NCBI RefSeq assembly: GCF_014202275.1
Contig: NZ_JACHGF010000003.1
Span: 819,455-883,454, forward strand
DNA: 64,000 bases
Direction of reading: 5' to 3'
Source of the DNA: Rhabdobacter roseus
Lineage (GTDB): Bacteria > Bacteroidota > Bacteroidia > Cytophagales > Spirosomataceae
Shown here: positions 28,350 through 36,306 of the stretch, piece by piece
How the letters are laid out: every line of letters starts with the position of its first letter
Position numbering within the stretch: the first letter of the stretch is position 1
Notes under the pieces: generated by a model
Seen by the model: only the letters and a program-made list of their open reading frames with translations
What the model was told of the DNA's origin: nothing
The model's database searches: none
Made by a program: the position numbers and the translations under genes

Positions 28350-28669
28350 AAAAAGGGGATATTGTACTGATACCATTTCCTTTTACGGACTTAACGGGCC
28401 AAAAGAAACGACCTGCTCTGGTTTTAGTTACTACCAGCACTGATATTACAGTGGCCTTCATCACTTCTCAAGTAAAGTGGCAGGAAGAGTACGATTTAAA
28501 ACTTGACCCAAACCCTGAAAATGGGTTAAAGAAAGCCTCTCTTGTCCGACTCAGCAAAATAGCCACTCTTGATCATGACCTGGTAATTGGTAGGCTAGGT
28601 ACTTTACCTGCAAGGGATACAGATCTCTTAAATAAAAAATTAATCAAGTTATTTAAGCTCGATACATAG
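28346..28669 (+). CDS. MazF/PemK-family endoribonuclease toxin
   Basis: Toxin of a type II module: PemK/MazF proteins cleave mRNA at short sequences until bound by their antitoxin. The 107-residue protein shows the family opening (GDIVLIPFPFTDLTGQKKRPALVL), the VAFITSQV strand and the SLVRLSKIATLDHDLVIGRLGTL segment that carries conserved catalytic-loop residues. It starts with GTG inside the antitoxin stop codon. No frame damage is visible, so the module appears intact. Confidence 0.88.
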   Translation: MKKGDIVLIPFPFTDLTGQKKRPALVLVTTSTDITVAFITSQVKWQEEYDLKLDPNPENGLKKASLVRLSKIATLDHDLVIGRLGTLPARDTDLLNKKLIKLFKLDT

Positions 28670-28879
28670 AAGGAAAATAGCCCCTCTTAAATATCCGAGG
28701 TATTATAATAAGCCTTTCCGTTTTACTCGGACTGACCAGATGGCCGTTGTACTTCTTTTTCACATGAGTTGCGAAAGTAAAAAGTGAATGATGTAGCCTA
28801 AAAAGTACCCCGCCGCCAGGCCCCGACAGAGCCGGATGGTTGGGTGCAGGTACCCTTGTATATTTCGACCCTCCAAATA

Positions 28880-31800
28880 ATGAAACTAAACCCTATGAAA
28901 AAAAGTATCCATGGATTGCTCATCGTGGCTTGTGTGGCAATCGTTGCGTTCACGGCTTTCCAGTTTAGCCAATCCGAAACCCTGAAACTGAAAAAAGGTG
29001 CTCGTATCGCGCTGATTGGCAATAACCTGGGTTCGCGCATGATGAACTACGGCCACTTTGAAACCGAAATGCAGGTAAGGTACCCCGACAGCCTGCTGTT
29101 CATCCGCAACATGTGCGACGGCGGCGATACGCCCGGTTTCCGGCCCCACGCCAGCCGCAACTCGCCCTGGGCTTTTCCGGGAGCCGAAAAATTCCAGACC
29201 GAGTACGCCACGCCCTCGGGCAGCGAGGGGCACTTCGAAAACCCCGACCAGTGGCTCACCCGCCTCCAGACCGACATCATCATTGCTTTCTTTGGCTACA
29301 ACGAATCATTTCAGGGCCAGGCAGGCCTGGAAAACTACAAAGCCGAGCTCGACGCTTTTGTCAAATACACGCTGAGCCAAACCTACAACGGAACTACCCC
29401 CCCGCAGCTGGCGCTGGTGTCGCCCATTGCCTTTCAGGATTTGTCCGGCAAGTACGACCTGCCCAACGGGAAGAAGGAAAACGAAAACCTGGCGATGTAC
29501 ACCAAAGCCATGAAGGAGGTAGCCGAGCAAAATCAGGTACTTTTTGTGGATGCCTTTGCGCCTTCTCAAAAGTGGTACGCGGCCAGCAAGGAGCCGCTGA
29601 CCATCGACGGCTTCCAGCTCAACGACGAGGGCTACCAGAAGCTAGGTACTTTGCTAGCCGACCAGATTTTTGGCAAGGCCGCGCCCAAAGCCGAGGCCAA
29701 ACGCAAACTGATCCGGGAGGCGGTCATGGAGAAAAACTGGATGTGGCACAACGACTTCAAAATCCCGAACGGCGTCCACGCCTACGGCCGCCGCTACAAC
29801 CCCTTCGGGCCCGACAACTACCCCGCCGAAATAGACAAAATCCGGGAGCTGACCGCCATCCGCGACAACGCGATTTGGCTGGCCGCCTCGCAGGGCAAGA
29901 AAATGGACCTGGCTTCCGCCGACGAAAATACCCCCCAGCTTCCGCCGGTGAAGACCAATTACAATCCCGAAAAAAACGGGAGCACGGAGTACCTCTACGG
30001 ACAGGCGGCGCTCGCCAAGCTGAAAGCCCCCCCCGGCTATAAGATCGAGCTGTTTGCTTCGGAAGAAGATTTTCCGGATCTGGCCAATCCCGTGCAGATG
30101 TCCTTTGATAACAAAGGGCGCCTCTGGGTAGCTACCATGCCGAGCTACCCGCACTACCGCCCCGGCGATGCCAAGCCCAACGATAAACTCATTATTCTGG
30201 AAGATACCAACGGCGACGGCAAAGCCGACAAGCAAACCGTTTTTGTGGACGGCCTGCACCTGCCGCTGGGTTTTGAGATTGCGCCCGAAGGTGTTTATAT
30301 CTCGCAGGGTACCAACCTGAAGCTTTATACGGACACCAACGGCGACGACCACGCCGACAAGAGCGAAATCCTGCTGAGTGGCTTCGACGATCACGACACC
30401 CACCACAACAGCAGCGCCTTCACGGTAGATCCCTCCGGGGCGATCTACTCGGGCGAGGGAGTCTTTTTACATACCAACGTCGAGACGGCCTACGGGCCCG
30501 TGCGCGCTACCAACGGCGGCTTTTACCGCTACGCCCCGCAGCTCCATAAACTTGAGCGCACGGCCCAGCTTTCCATCCCCAATCCCTGGGGCATCGCCTT
30601 CGACGACTGGGGCCAGCCTTTCTTTGCCGAAACCTCCAGCCCCGACGTACGCTGGATGATGCCCGGCACGGTACTTCCCCGCTACGGCGAGGCTACGCAC
30701 AAGTCGGCGCAGCTCATTGAAGAAGCCCACCGGGTGCGGCCTACCTCCGGCCTGGAGTTTGTGTCCAGTCGGCATTTTCCCGACGAACTCCAGGGCGACT
30801 TCCTCATCAACAACACCATTGGCTTTCTGGGCATGAAGCAGCATACCCTCAAGGACGACGGCACCGGCTACGTGAGCAAGCACCGGATGGACCTCGTCGT
30901 GGGTGACGATCGGAACTTCCGCCCCGTCGACATGGAGTTTGCACCCGACGGCTCGCTCTACTTCATCGACTGGCACAACATCCTGATCGGGCACATGCAG
31001 CACAACGCCCGCGACCCCCTCCGCGACCACGTGCACGGCCGCGTGTACCGCATCACCTACCCCGCGCGCCCGCTGGTGACGCCCGCCAAGATCGACGGCG
31101 CCAGCATCGAGGTACTTTTGGAAAATCTCAAACTACCCGAGTACCGCACTCGTTACCGCACCCGCCGCGAGCTCCGGGGCCGCAACGTCAGCCAGGTACT
31201 TTCCAAGCTAAACACCTGGGTAGCCAAGCTGGACAAAAAAAATCCTAACTACGAGCACCACCTGCTGGAGGCCCTGTGGGTGAGCTGGGGCCTGAACAAG
31301 GTAGATCAAAAACTCCTGCGCCAACTCCTCAAGGCTCAGGACTACCGCGCCCGGGCGGCGGCCGTGATGGTAGTGCGCTACACCGGCCACCAGGTACCTG
31401 ACCAGGCCGACCTGCTCATGCAGGCCGCCCGCGACGACCACGGCCGGGTACGGCTGGCGGCCATCGTGGCGGCCTCCTGGATCGGGAAGGAAAAAGGGCT
31501 GCCCATCTTGGCCGAAGCCGCCAAAAAACCGCTGGACGAATGGATGATTTATGCCCACGAAACCGCCGTGGCGCACCTCAACGGCGAGCCCGTGCGCAAG
31601 AAAAAAGAGGCCGCCGTAACTTCTACCCTGAAGGGCAAAGAGCTGGAACTCTTCACGCTGGGTAAAACGCTTTACAACAAAGAAGGCTTCTGTGCCACCT
31701 GCCACCAGGCCGACGGCACCGGGCTATCGGCTTCGGGCTTTCCGCCGCTTGCCAATACCAAATGGGTGTCGGGCAACGAGGAACGTCTGATCAAAGTTGC

Positions 31801-32053
31801 TCTCAAAGGGCTGCTCGGACCGCTGGAAGTAAACGGCACCAAGTACGCCGGACAAGTACCCATGACGCCGTTCGGTGGCCTGCTCAACGACCAGGAAATA
31901 GCCGCCGTACTGACCTACGTCCGGAATTCCTTCGGCAACAAGGCACCCGCCATCATGCCCGAGCAAGTGAAAAAGGTACGGATCGCGACCGAAAGCAAAA
32001 AGGACTTTTATTCGCCCGACCAGCTGCTCCGGGAGCACCCGATGGAGAAGTAA
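28880..32053 (+). CDS. PVC-type cytochrome c / dehydrogenase protein with N-terminal SGNH-like domain
   Basis: Large exported multidomain protein (1057 residues; ATG at 28880 or 28895). Order: N-terminal signal/anchor (about 6-30); SGNH-hydrolase-like domain (about 38-265) whose catalytic motifs look degenerate (GNNLG, GYNES, DGFQLN); a PVC-type membrane-bound dehydrogenase beta-propeller (about 380-740) with calcium-type DTNGDGKAD and DTNGDDHAD loops; HEAT-like helices (about 780-900); and a C-terminal cytochrome c domain with haem motif C938-ATC-H942. Probably a periplasmic or cell-surface oxidoreductase that passes electrons to its own haem. Substrate unknown. The gene ends in a bidirectional terminator shared with selD. 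Confidence 0.88.
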   Translation: MKLNPMKKSIHGLLIVACVAIVAFTAFQFSQSETLKLKKGARIALIGNNLGSRMMNYGHFETEMQVRYPDSLLFIRNMCDGGDTPGFRPHASRNSPWAFPGAEKFQTEYATPSGSEGHFENPDQWLTRLQTDIIIAFFGYNESFQGQAGLENYKAELDAFVKYTLSQTYNGTTPPQLALVSPIAFQDLSGKYDLPNGKKENENLAMYTKAMKEVAEQNQVLFVDAFAPSQKWYAASKEPLTIDGFQLNDEGYQKLGTLLADQIFGKAAPKAEAKRKLIREAVMEKNWMWHNDFKIPNGVHAYGRRYNPFGPDNYPAEIDKIRELTAIRDNAIWLAASQGKKMDLASADENTPQLPPVKTNYNPEKNGSTEYLYGQAALAKLKAPPGYKIELFASEEDFPDLANPVQMSFDNKGRLWVATMPSYPHYRPGDAKPNDKLIILEDTNGDGKADKQTVFVDGLHLPLGFEIAPEGVYISQGTNLKLYTDTNGDDHADKSEILLSGFDDHDTHHNSSAFTVDPSGAIYSGEGVFLHTNVETAYGPVRATNGGFYRYAPQLHKLERTAQLSIPNPWGIAFDDWGQPFFAETSSPDVRWMMPGTVLPRYGEATHKSAQLIEEAHRVRPTSGLEFVSSRHFPDELQGDFLINNTIGFLGMKQHTLKDDGTGYVSKHRMDLVVGDDRNFRPVDMEFAPDGSLYFIDWHNILIGHMQHNARDPLRDHVHGRVYRITYPARPLVTPAKIDGASIEVLLENLKLPEYRTRYRTRRELRGRNVSQVLSKLNTWVAKLDKKNPNYEHHLLEALWVSWGLNKVDQKLLRQLLKAQDYRARAAAVMVVRYTGHQVPDQADLLMQAARDDHGRVRLAAIVAASWIGKEKGLPILAEAAKKPLDEWMIYAHETAVAHLNGEPVRKKKEAAVTSTLKGKELELFTLGKTLYNKEGFCATCHQADGTGLSASGFPPLANTKWVSGNEERLIKVALKGLLGPLEVNGTKYAGQVPMTPFGGLLNDQEIAAVLTYVRNSFGNKAPAIMPEQVKKVRIATESKKDFYSPDQLLREHPMEK

Positions 32054-32068
32054 AGTACGGGCTTGCTA

Positions 32069-32120
32069 CCAAAAAAGAACCGCTTCGTGAGCCTGGGCCC
32101 GCGAAGCGGTTCTTTTTTGG
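32069..32120. terminator. Bidirectional terminator between convergent genes
   Basis: Perfect 19-bp inverted repeat (32069-32087 with 32102-32120) whose outer ends are A-run and T-run, so it works as an intrinsic terminator on both strands. It lies between the plus-strand cytochrome gene and minus-strand selD. Confidence 0.92.
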
Positions 32121-32167
32121 TCATCATAAAACTACCTCTGGCTTTTTTCAAACGCCGTTTCCTGGCT

Positions 32168-33211
32168 TTAGGCCATGGTGATCAAAGGCCCGTCGTCGGG
32201 TACTTTTAACCCGCCAAACGACTGGAACGAATAGCCCTGATCGCGAAGCTGGGTTTCAAAATCCTGGGTACTTTCTTCCGAAACCGCCACCAGCAAACCT
32301 CCGCTCGTTTGGGGGTCGGCGAGGATGTACCGCTGCTGCTCCGTCAGGGCACCTACCTTATGGCCGTAGCTGTGGAGGTTGCGCTTGGTACCGCCGGGAA
32401 AACACTGCTGCTCAAGGTAGTAGGGCAACGAAGCCATGACGGGTACTTTCTCCCATTCGAGCACCGCCGCCAGGCCACTGCCCTCGCACATCTCGCCCAG
32501 GTGGCCCAGCAGGCCAAAACCCGTCACATCCGTCATCGCCTTCACGCCCTCCATGGCCCCAAAGACCTCCCCCAGTTTGTTTAACGTAACCATGCTCTTC
32601 AAAGCCACGGCAGCGTCCTCGGGCCGTAATATTCCTTTTTTCTGAGCCGTGGATAGAATCCCCACGCCCAGGGCTTTGGTCAGGTACAACCGGCAACCAG
32701 CCGTAGCCGTTGAGTTTTGTTTCAGGTTCGGAATGGACACCAGGCCGTTTACCGCCAGGCCAAAAACCGGCTCGGGGCAGTCGATGCTGTGGCCACCGGC
32801 CAGGGTGATGCCCGCCTCGGCGCAAACCGCCCGCGCCCCTTCCAGTACCTTCTGAGCCACTTCGGGGGGTAGTTTGTCGATGGGCCAGCCCAGGATGGCG
32901 ATGGCTAGTACGGGTTTGCCGCCCATGGCGTACACATCGCTAATGGCGTTGGCCGAAGCGATGCGCCCAAAGTCGTAGGGATCATCCACAATGGGCATAA
33001 AAAAATCGGTGGTCGAGATCAGCGCGCTGCCATTGCCCAGGTCCAACACGGCCGCGTCGTCCCGCTTGTCGTTTCCTACCAGCAGGCGCGGATCGGTCGT
33101 TATCGCCAACGGGCTATGCAATATTTTATCCAAAATAGCGGGGCTGATCTTGCACCCGCAGCCCGCGCCGTGCGAGTAGTGGGTGAGCTGAATCGGGATG
33201 GTAGTGTCCAT
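32168..33211 (-). CDS. selD: Selenide, water dikinase
   Basis: Makes selenophosphate from selenide and ATP, the selenium donor for tRNA and protein selenation. The hallmark N-terminal [10 protein letters not shown] motif is intact with C18, C20 and K21 (E. coli C17, C19, K20). The ATP-binding AIRS fold follows ([67 protein letters not shown]). Length 347 is typical. It starts 9 bp after the stop of the tRNA 2-selenouridine synthase gene and must be in the same transcript. The catalytic position is Cys rather than selenocysteine. Confidence 0.97.
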   Translation of the reverse strand: MDTTIPIQLTHYSHGAGCGCKISPAILDKILHSPLAITTDPRLLVGNDKRDDAAVLDLGNGSALISTTDFFMPIVDDPYDFGRIASANAISDVYAMGGKPVLAIAILGWPIDKLPPEVAQKVLEGARAVCAEAGITLAGGHSIDCPEPVFGLAVNGLVSIPNLKQNSTATAGCRLYLTKALGVGILSTAQKKGILRPEDAAVALKSMVTLNKLGEVFGAMEGVKAMTDVTGFGLLGHLGEMCEGSGLAAVLEWEKVPVMASLPYYLEQQCFPGGTKRNLHSYGHKVGALTEQQRYILADPQTSGGLLVAVSEESTQDFETQLRDQGYSFQSFGGLKVPDDGPLITMA

Positions 33212-33220
33212 GGCTGAGGA

Positions 33221-34264
33221 TTAAGGTTGTTCAATAATGGGAATGGTATTGGCAAAAGTTAAAATTTGGTGGGCGTTGCTCGCCCAATCCGTGCTGTTTA
33301 TTTCCAGAGAAAGTACCTGATCGGCCTTGCGCCGGGTGAGACCATTGCGGTAGGTTTTGTCGTAATAGACCAGCACCAGCCGGATAAAATCAGCCATGCG
33401 GTTTTCGCGAATAGCCGCCAGGGCCTGCTTGGTTTGTAGCGGCCCCAGCCGTTTATGGATGCGCTCGGTACAGGCTACCAAAAAATCTTTATCCAGCTCC
33501 CCGTACTCCTCAACCAGCGTACGCACGCGTTGCGCCTCATCCCTCTTTAATTCGATCAGCGTCGCTTTTTTCATTTGGTCCCAGAAAGCGGGCGGAATGG
33601 AAAGTCTTCCAATGCTCAGGCTTTCATCCTCCACCCATACTCGCCGCTGCCGGTCCAGCCGCACGAGCTGCTCGGCCAGGTTGTTCTCAAATTGCTCCTG
33701 GCTGGGCTGCACCAGGCGGTTCATGGAGCCGTAGGAGGAGCCCTGGTGCTGGGCGAGGTCTTCCAGGTCGATCACCTGCTCGCCCAAGGTCCTGAGCTCA
33801 TGCAAGAGCTTGGTTTTTCCCGAGCCGGTCATGCCACCCAGGAGCCACAGCGGGTAGGCTTCGGCCAGTTGCTGGCGCACCCAGCGCCGGTACTCTTTGT
33901 AGCCGCCCTCGATGAGGTACACCTCAAATCCGTACAGGTCGAGCGCCCAGGCCATGGCCCCGCTCCGCATTCCGCCGCGCCAGCAGTGTACGCCCAGTTT
34001 TTTGTCAGGTACCTGGGCCAAGGCCTGCTTGATAAAACCCGACCACTTCGGGCCCGTCAGGTCAAACCCCAGCAGGATAGCCTCCTCGCGCCCTACTTGC
34101 TTGTAGGTAGTTCCAACCTGTACTCGTTCGTCGTTGCTAAACAAGGGTAGGTTAAAAGCGCCGGGTACGTGGCCCTGCTCAAATTCCGCCGGTGTCCGGA
34201 CATCCGCCAGCGGAACGCGGGTACCTAACCGGAAAAAGGCATCTATGGATAGCGATTGGATCAT
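33221..34264 (-). CDS. selU: tRNA 2-selenouridine synthase (MnmH/SelU)
   Basis: Replaces sulfur by selenium at the wobble 2-thiouridine of tRNAs for Lys, Glu and Gln. Two domains are seen: an N-terminal rhodanese domain (about 5-130) with the active Cys94 in HCWRGGMRS, and a P-loop domain with GGMTGSGKT at residues 143-151. Length 347 fits. It is the first gene of the selU-selD pair on the minus strand. No selA or selB homologue is present in the window, so the visible use of selenophosphate is tRNA modification only. Confidence 0.96.
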   Translation of the reverse strand: MIQSLSIDAFFRLGTRVPLADVRTPAEFEQGHVPGAFNLPLFSNDERVQVGTTYKQVGREEAILLGFDLTGPKWSGFIKQALAQVPDKKLGVHCWRGGMRSGAMAWALDLYGFEVYLIEGGYKEYRRWVRQQLAEAYPLWLLGGMTGSGKTKLLHELRTLGEQVIDLEDLAQHQGSSYGSMNRLVQPSQEQFENNLAEQLVRLDRQRRVWVEDESLSIGRLSIPPAFWDQMKKATLIELKRDEAQRVRTLVEEYGELDKDFLVACTERIHKRLGPLQTKQALAAIRENRMADFIRLVLVYYDKTYRNGLTRRKADQVLSLEINSTDWASNAHQILTFANTIPIIEQP

Positions 34265-34374
34265 GCGCAGGCTGGTCGGGAAGGTACTTTAACGGCAAGG
34301 GGCTGAAAGTAGTAAAAAGCGGGCAAAAAAAATAGCAAAGCCCCGCCGCTTCGGCTTTATGACTAAGGTACCCT

Positions 34375-34394
34375 GGCCGGTGTCCCCACCGGCC
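34375..34394. repeat. GC-rich hairpin upstream of the metalloprotease gene
   Basis: GGCCGGTG (34375-34382) pairs with CACCGGCC (34387-34394) around a 4-nt loop. It lies in the 232-bp spacer between divergent selU and the protease gene. No T-run follows; role unknown. Confidence 0.5.
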
Positions 34395-34496
34395 TTAGCT
34401 GTCCCGCCCTCTGCTGGGCCGTATTCTCAGGTACCTTTCCATCGCAAGCCGTACTTTATCCGTATATGGGGTTTGAACCAACCACCATAAGGCACG

Positions 34497-36197
34497 ATGA
34501 GGGTACTTTTCCTGATGGGCATTCTAATCACAAGCACGGGGTACCTGGCGGGGCAGGTACTTCCACCGGATGAGTGTCACAGCCCGGCGCTTACCGGGCC
34601 GCAGCGGCGGGTGGCGCAGGAGCTCTTTCAACACTACCGCCAAAGTACCCCCGCCAACGCCCGGCCGCACGCTACCCGCGTCGCCATCAAGATCCACAAC
34701 GTACTGACCGCCGACGGCCAGGGCAGCGCCGCCACCTACCTCCCGGAGGTACTTAGGGTACTTAATGAAAAGTTTGCGGCCACGGGCCTGTCGTTTTTTC
34801 AGCTGGGAGACGTCAACTACATCCGGAGCGATCGGTACTTCAACCTCCGCATGAGCGACGACGCGGCGCTAACCGCCGCCCACAACGTGCACCACGCCCT
34901 GAACCTGTACCTGGTGGGCAACGCCGACAACGCCAACGGCTACGCCTACCCGCCCAGCCTGGACTCCACCCAAAGTACCCGCCACTGGAACAGCGTCTTT
35001 GTGGCCGTGGCGCGGGGCAATCCGGTGGCCCAGATTATCCAGGAGGTGATCCCGCACGAGTTGGGGCACTACTTCGGACTGTTGCATACCCACGAGCACG
35101 GCCTGCCCGGCAACCTGGACCCGCAAACGCGCGAGTACGTGACGCGCGGCCCCACCGCCAACTGCACCTACGCCGGCGACCAGCTCTGCGATACCCCCGC
35201 CGACCCGCATTCGCTGCTTTTCCCGTCGGACTTGCTGCTGGCGAGGGAGCTCTGCTCGTCGGCGTTTTTTTCGGTGCTGGACCCGCTCCGCGAGCTGTAC
35301 CGCCCCGACGTCACCAACCTGATGTCGTACTACCAGGGCTGCCGCACGGGCTTCACCCCGCAGCAGGCAGAACGAATGCAGTGGGGGTACTCACTCCGCC
35401 TCCGCTCCCACCCCGACCCCGCCGAAAGGTACTTCCTCGACGGCCAGTCGCGGCTGCTGGCGCAGCCTACGCAAAGTACCCTCTGCGCCGGAGAAACCAC
35501 CACGCTGGCGCTCTGGACCTACGGCGATTTTACGCCCGCAAGTACCTACGAGGTACTTTTGAGCCCCGCGGCGGGCGGGGCGGCGCACCGCTTGGCCGGT
35601 ACCTGGCAGGAAGGCCATCAGCTCCGCTTCCAGGTACCGGCGGACCTTGTAGGGGGCACTTATACGCTCACCGTGAGTGCAGCCAGTCCGGCGGCCAGCA
35701 GCAACGCGCTGGCGGTTGCGGTGGCGGGGCGGCCCACCATTGCGCTGGTGCCGGAAGGTACCACCGGCTACGTACTGGAGTCGAGCACTGCTACGAATAA
35801 CCAGTGGTACCTCGACGGACAGGTACTTCCTGGCGAAACGGGCCCGCGCCTCCGGCCCGCCGGGGCGGGTACTTACACCGTAGCCACCACCCAAGGTACC
35901 TGTGGTGCGCGCGCGTCCGAGCCGTTCGTGATCACGGCCACGGATTTGCTCCCGGAGGAGGTACTTCTGCTGCTTTATCCCAATCCCAACGCGGGTACTT
36001 TCTGGCTCAAGTACCCCTTTGAGAGCCTCGACGCCACCATCACCATAACCGACCTACGCGGGCAGACCATCTACCAGAGCCAACCGCCCGGGGGTACTTC
36101 GGGCTACCTGGTCCAGCTGCCGCGCGCGCCGGGTACCTACCTGCTGCTGCTGCGGGCGGGCGGTACGCACCGGACCGTTCGGTTTGTGATCCAATGA
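34497..36197 (+). CDS. Secreted M43-like metzincin metalloprotease with T9SS sorting domain
   Basis: Exported zinc endopeptidase, 566 residues. Signal peptide about 1-19. The metzincin motif HExxHxxGxxH is complete: H187-ELGHYFGLL-H197, with a Met-turn TNLMSYY near residue 280, as in pappalysin/cytophagalysin (M43) enzymes, and a conserved CDTPADP loop. Ig-like regions follow (about 320-470). The C-terminus carries a type A type IX secretion sorting domain (about 490-566: LYPNPNAGTFWLKY, TDLRGQTIY, PGTYLLLL), so the protein should leave the cell through T9SS, whose machinery is not in the window. A hairpin terminator follows. Confidence 0.9.
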   Translation: MRVLFLMGILITSTGYLAGQVLPPDECHSPALTGPQRRVAQELFQHYRQSTPANARPHATRVAIKIHNVLTADGQGSAATYLPEVLRVLNEKFAATGLSFFQLGDVNYIRSDRYFNLRMSDDAALTAAHNVHHALNLYLVGNADNANGYAYPPSLDSTQSTRHWNSVFVAVARGNPVAQIIQEVIPHELGHYFGLLHTHEHGLPGNLDPQTREYVTRGPTANCTYAGDQLCDTPADPHSLLFPSDLLLARELCSSAFFSVLDPLRELYRPDVTNLMSYYQGCRTGFTPQQAERMQWGYSLRLRSHPDPAERYFLDGQSRLLAQPTQSTLCAGETTTLALWTYGDFTPASTYEVLLSPAAGGAAHRLAGTWQEGHQLRFQVPADLVGGTYTLTVSAASPAASSNALAVAVAGRPTIALVPEGTTGYVLESSTATNNQWYLDGQVLPGETGPRLRPAGAGTYTVATTQGTCGARASEPFVITATDLLPEEVLLLLYPNPNAGTFWLKYPFESLDATITITDLRGQTIYQSQPPGGTSGYLVQLPRAPGTYLLLLRAGGTHRTVRFVIQ

Positions 36198-36242
36198 TTT
36201 GAAAAGGTACCTTGCCAAACCAACAAGAAGGGTTAATTTTGT

Positions 36243-36282
36243 AGCTACCTGATTTTTGAAAAAACGGGTAGCTCATTTTTTT
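36243..36282 (+). terminator. Rho-independent terminator after the metalloprotease gene
   Basis: AGCTACC (36243-36249) pairs with GGTAGCT (36267-36273), with extra inner T/A pairing, followed by seven T residues (36276-36282). It lies inside the longest possible mutS reading frame and argues against the upstream TTG start for mutS. Confidence 0.75.
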
Positions 36283-36306
36283 ATACCTCCTAAATCAAGT
36301 ACCTCT

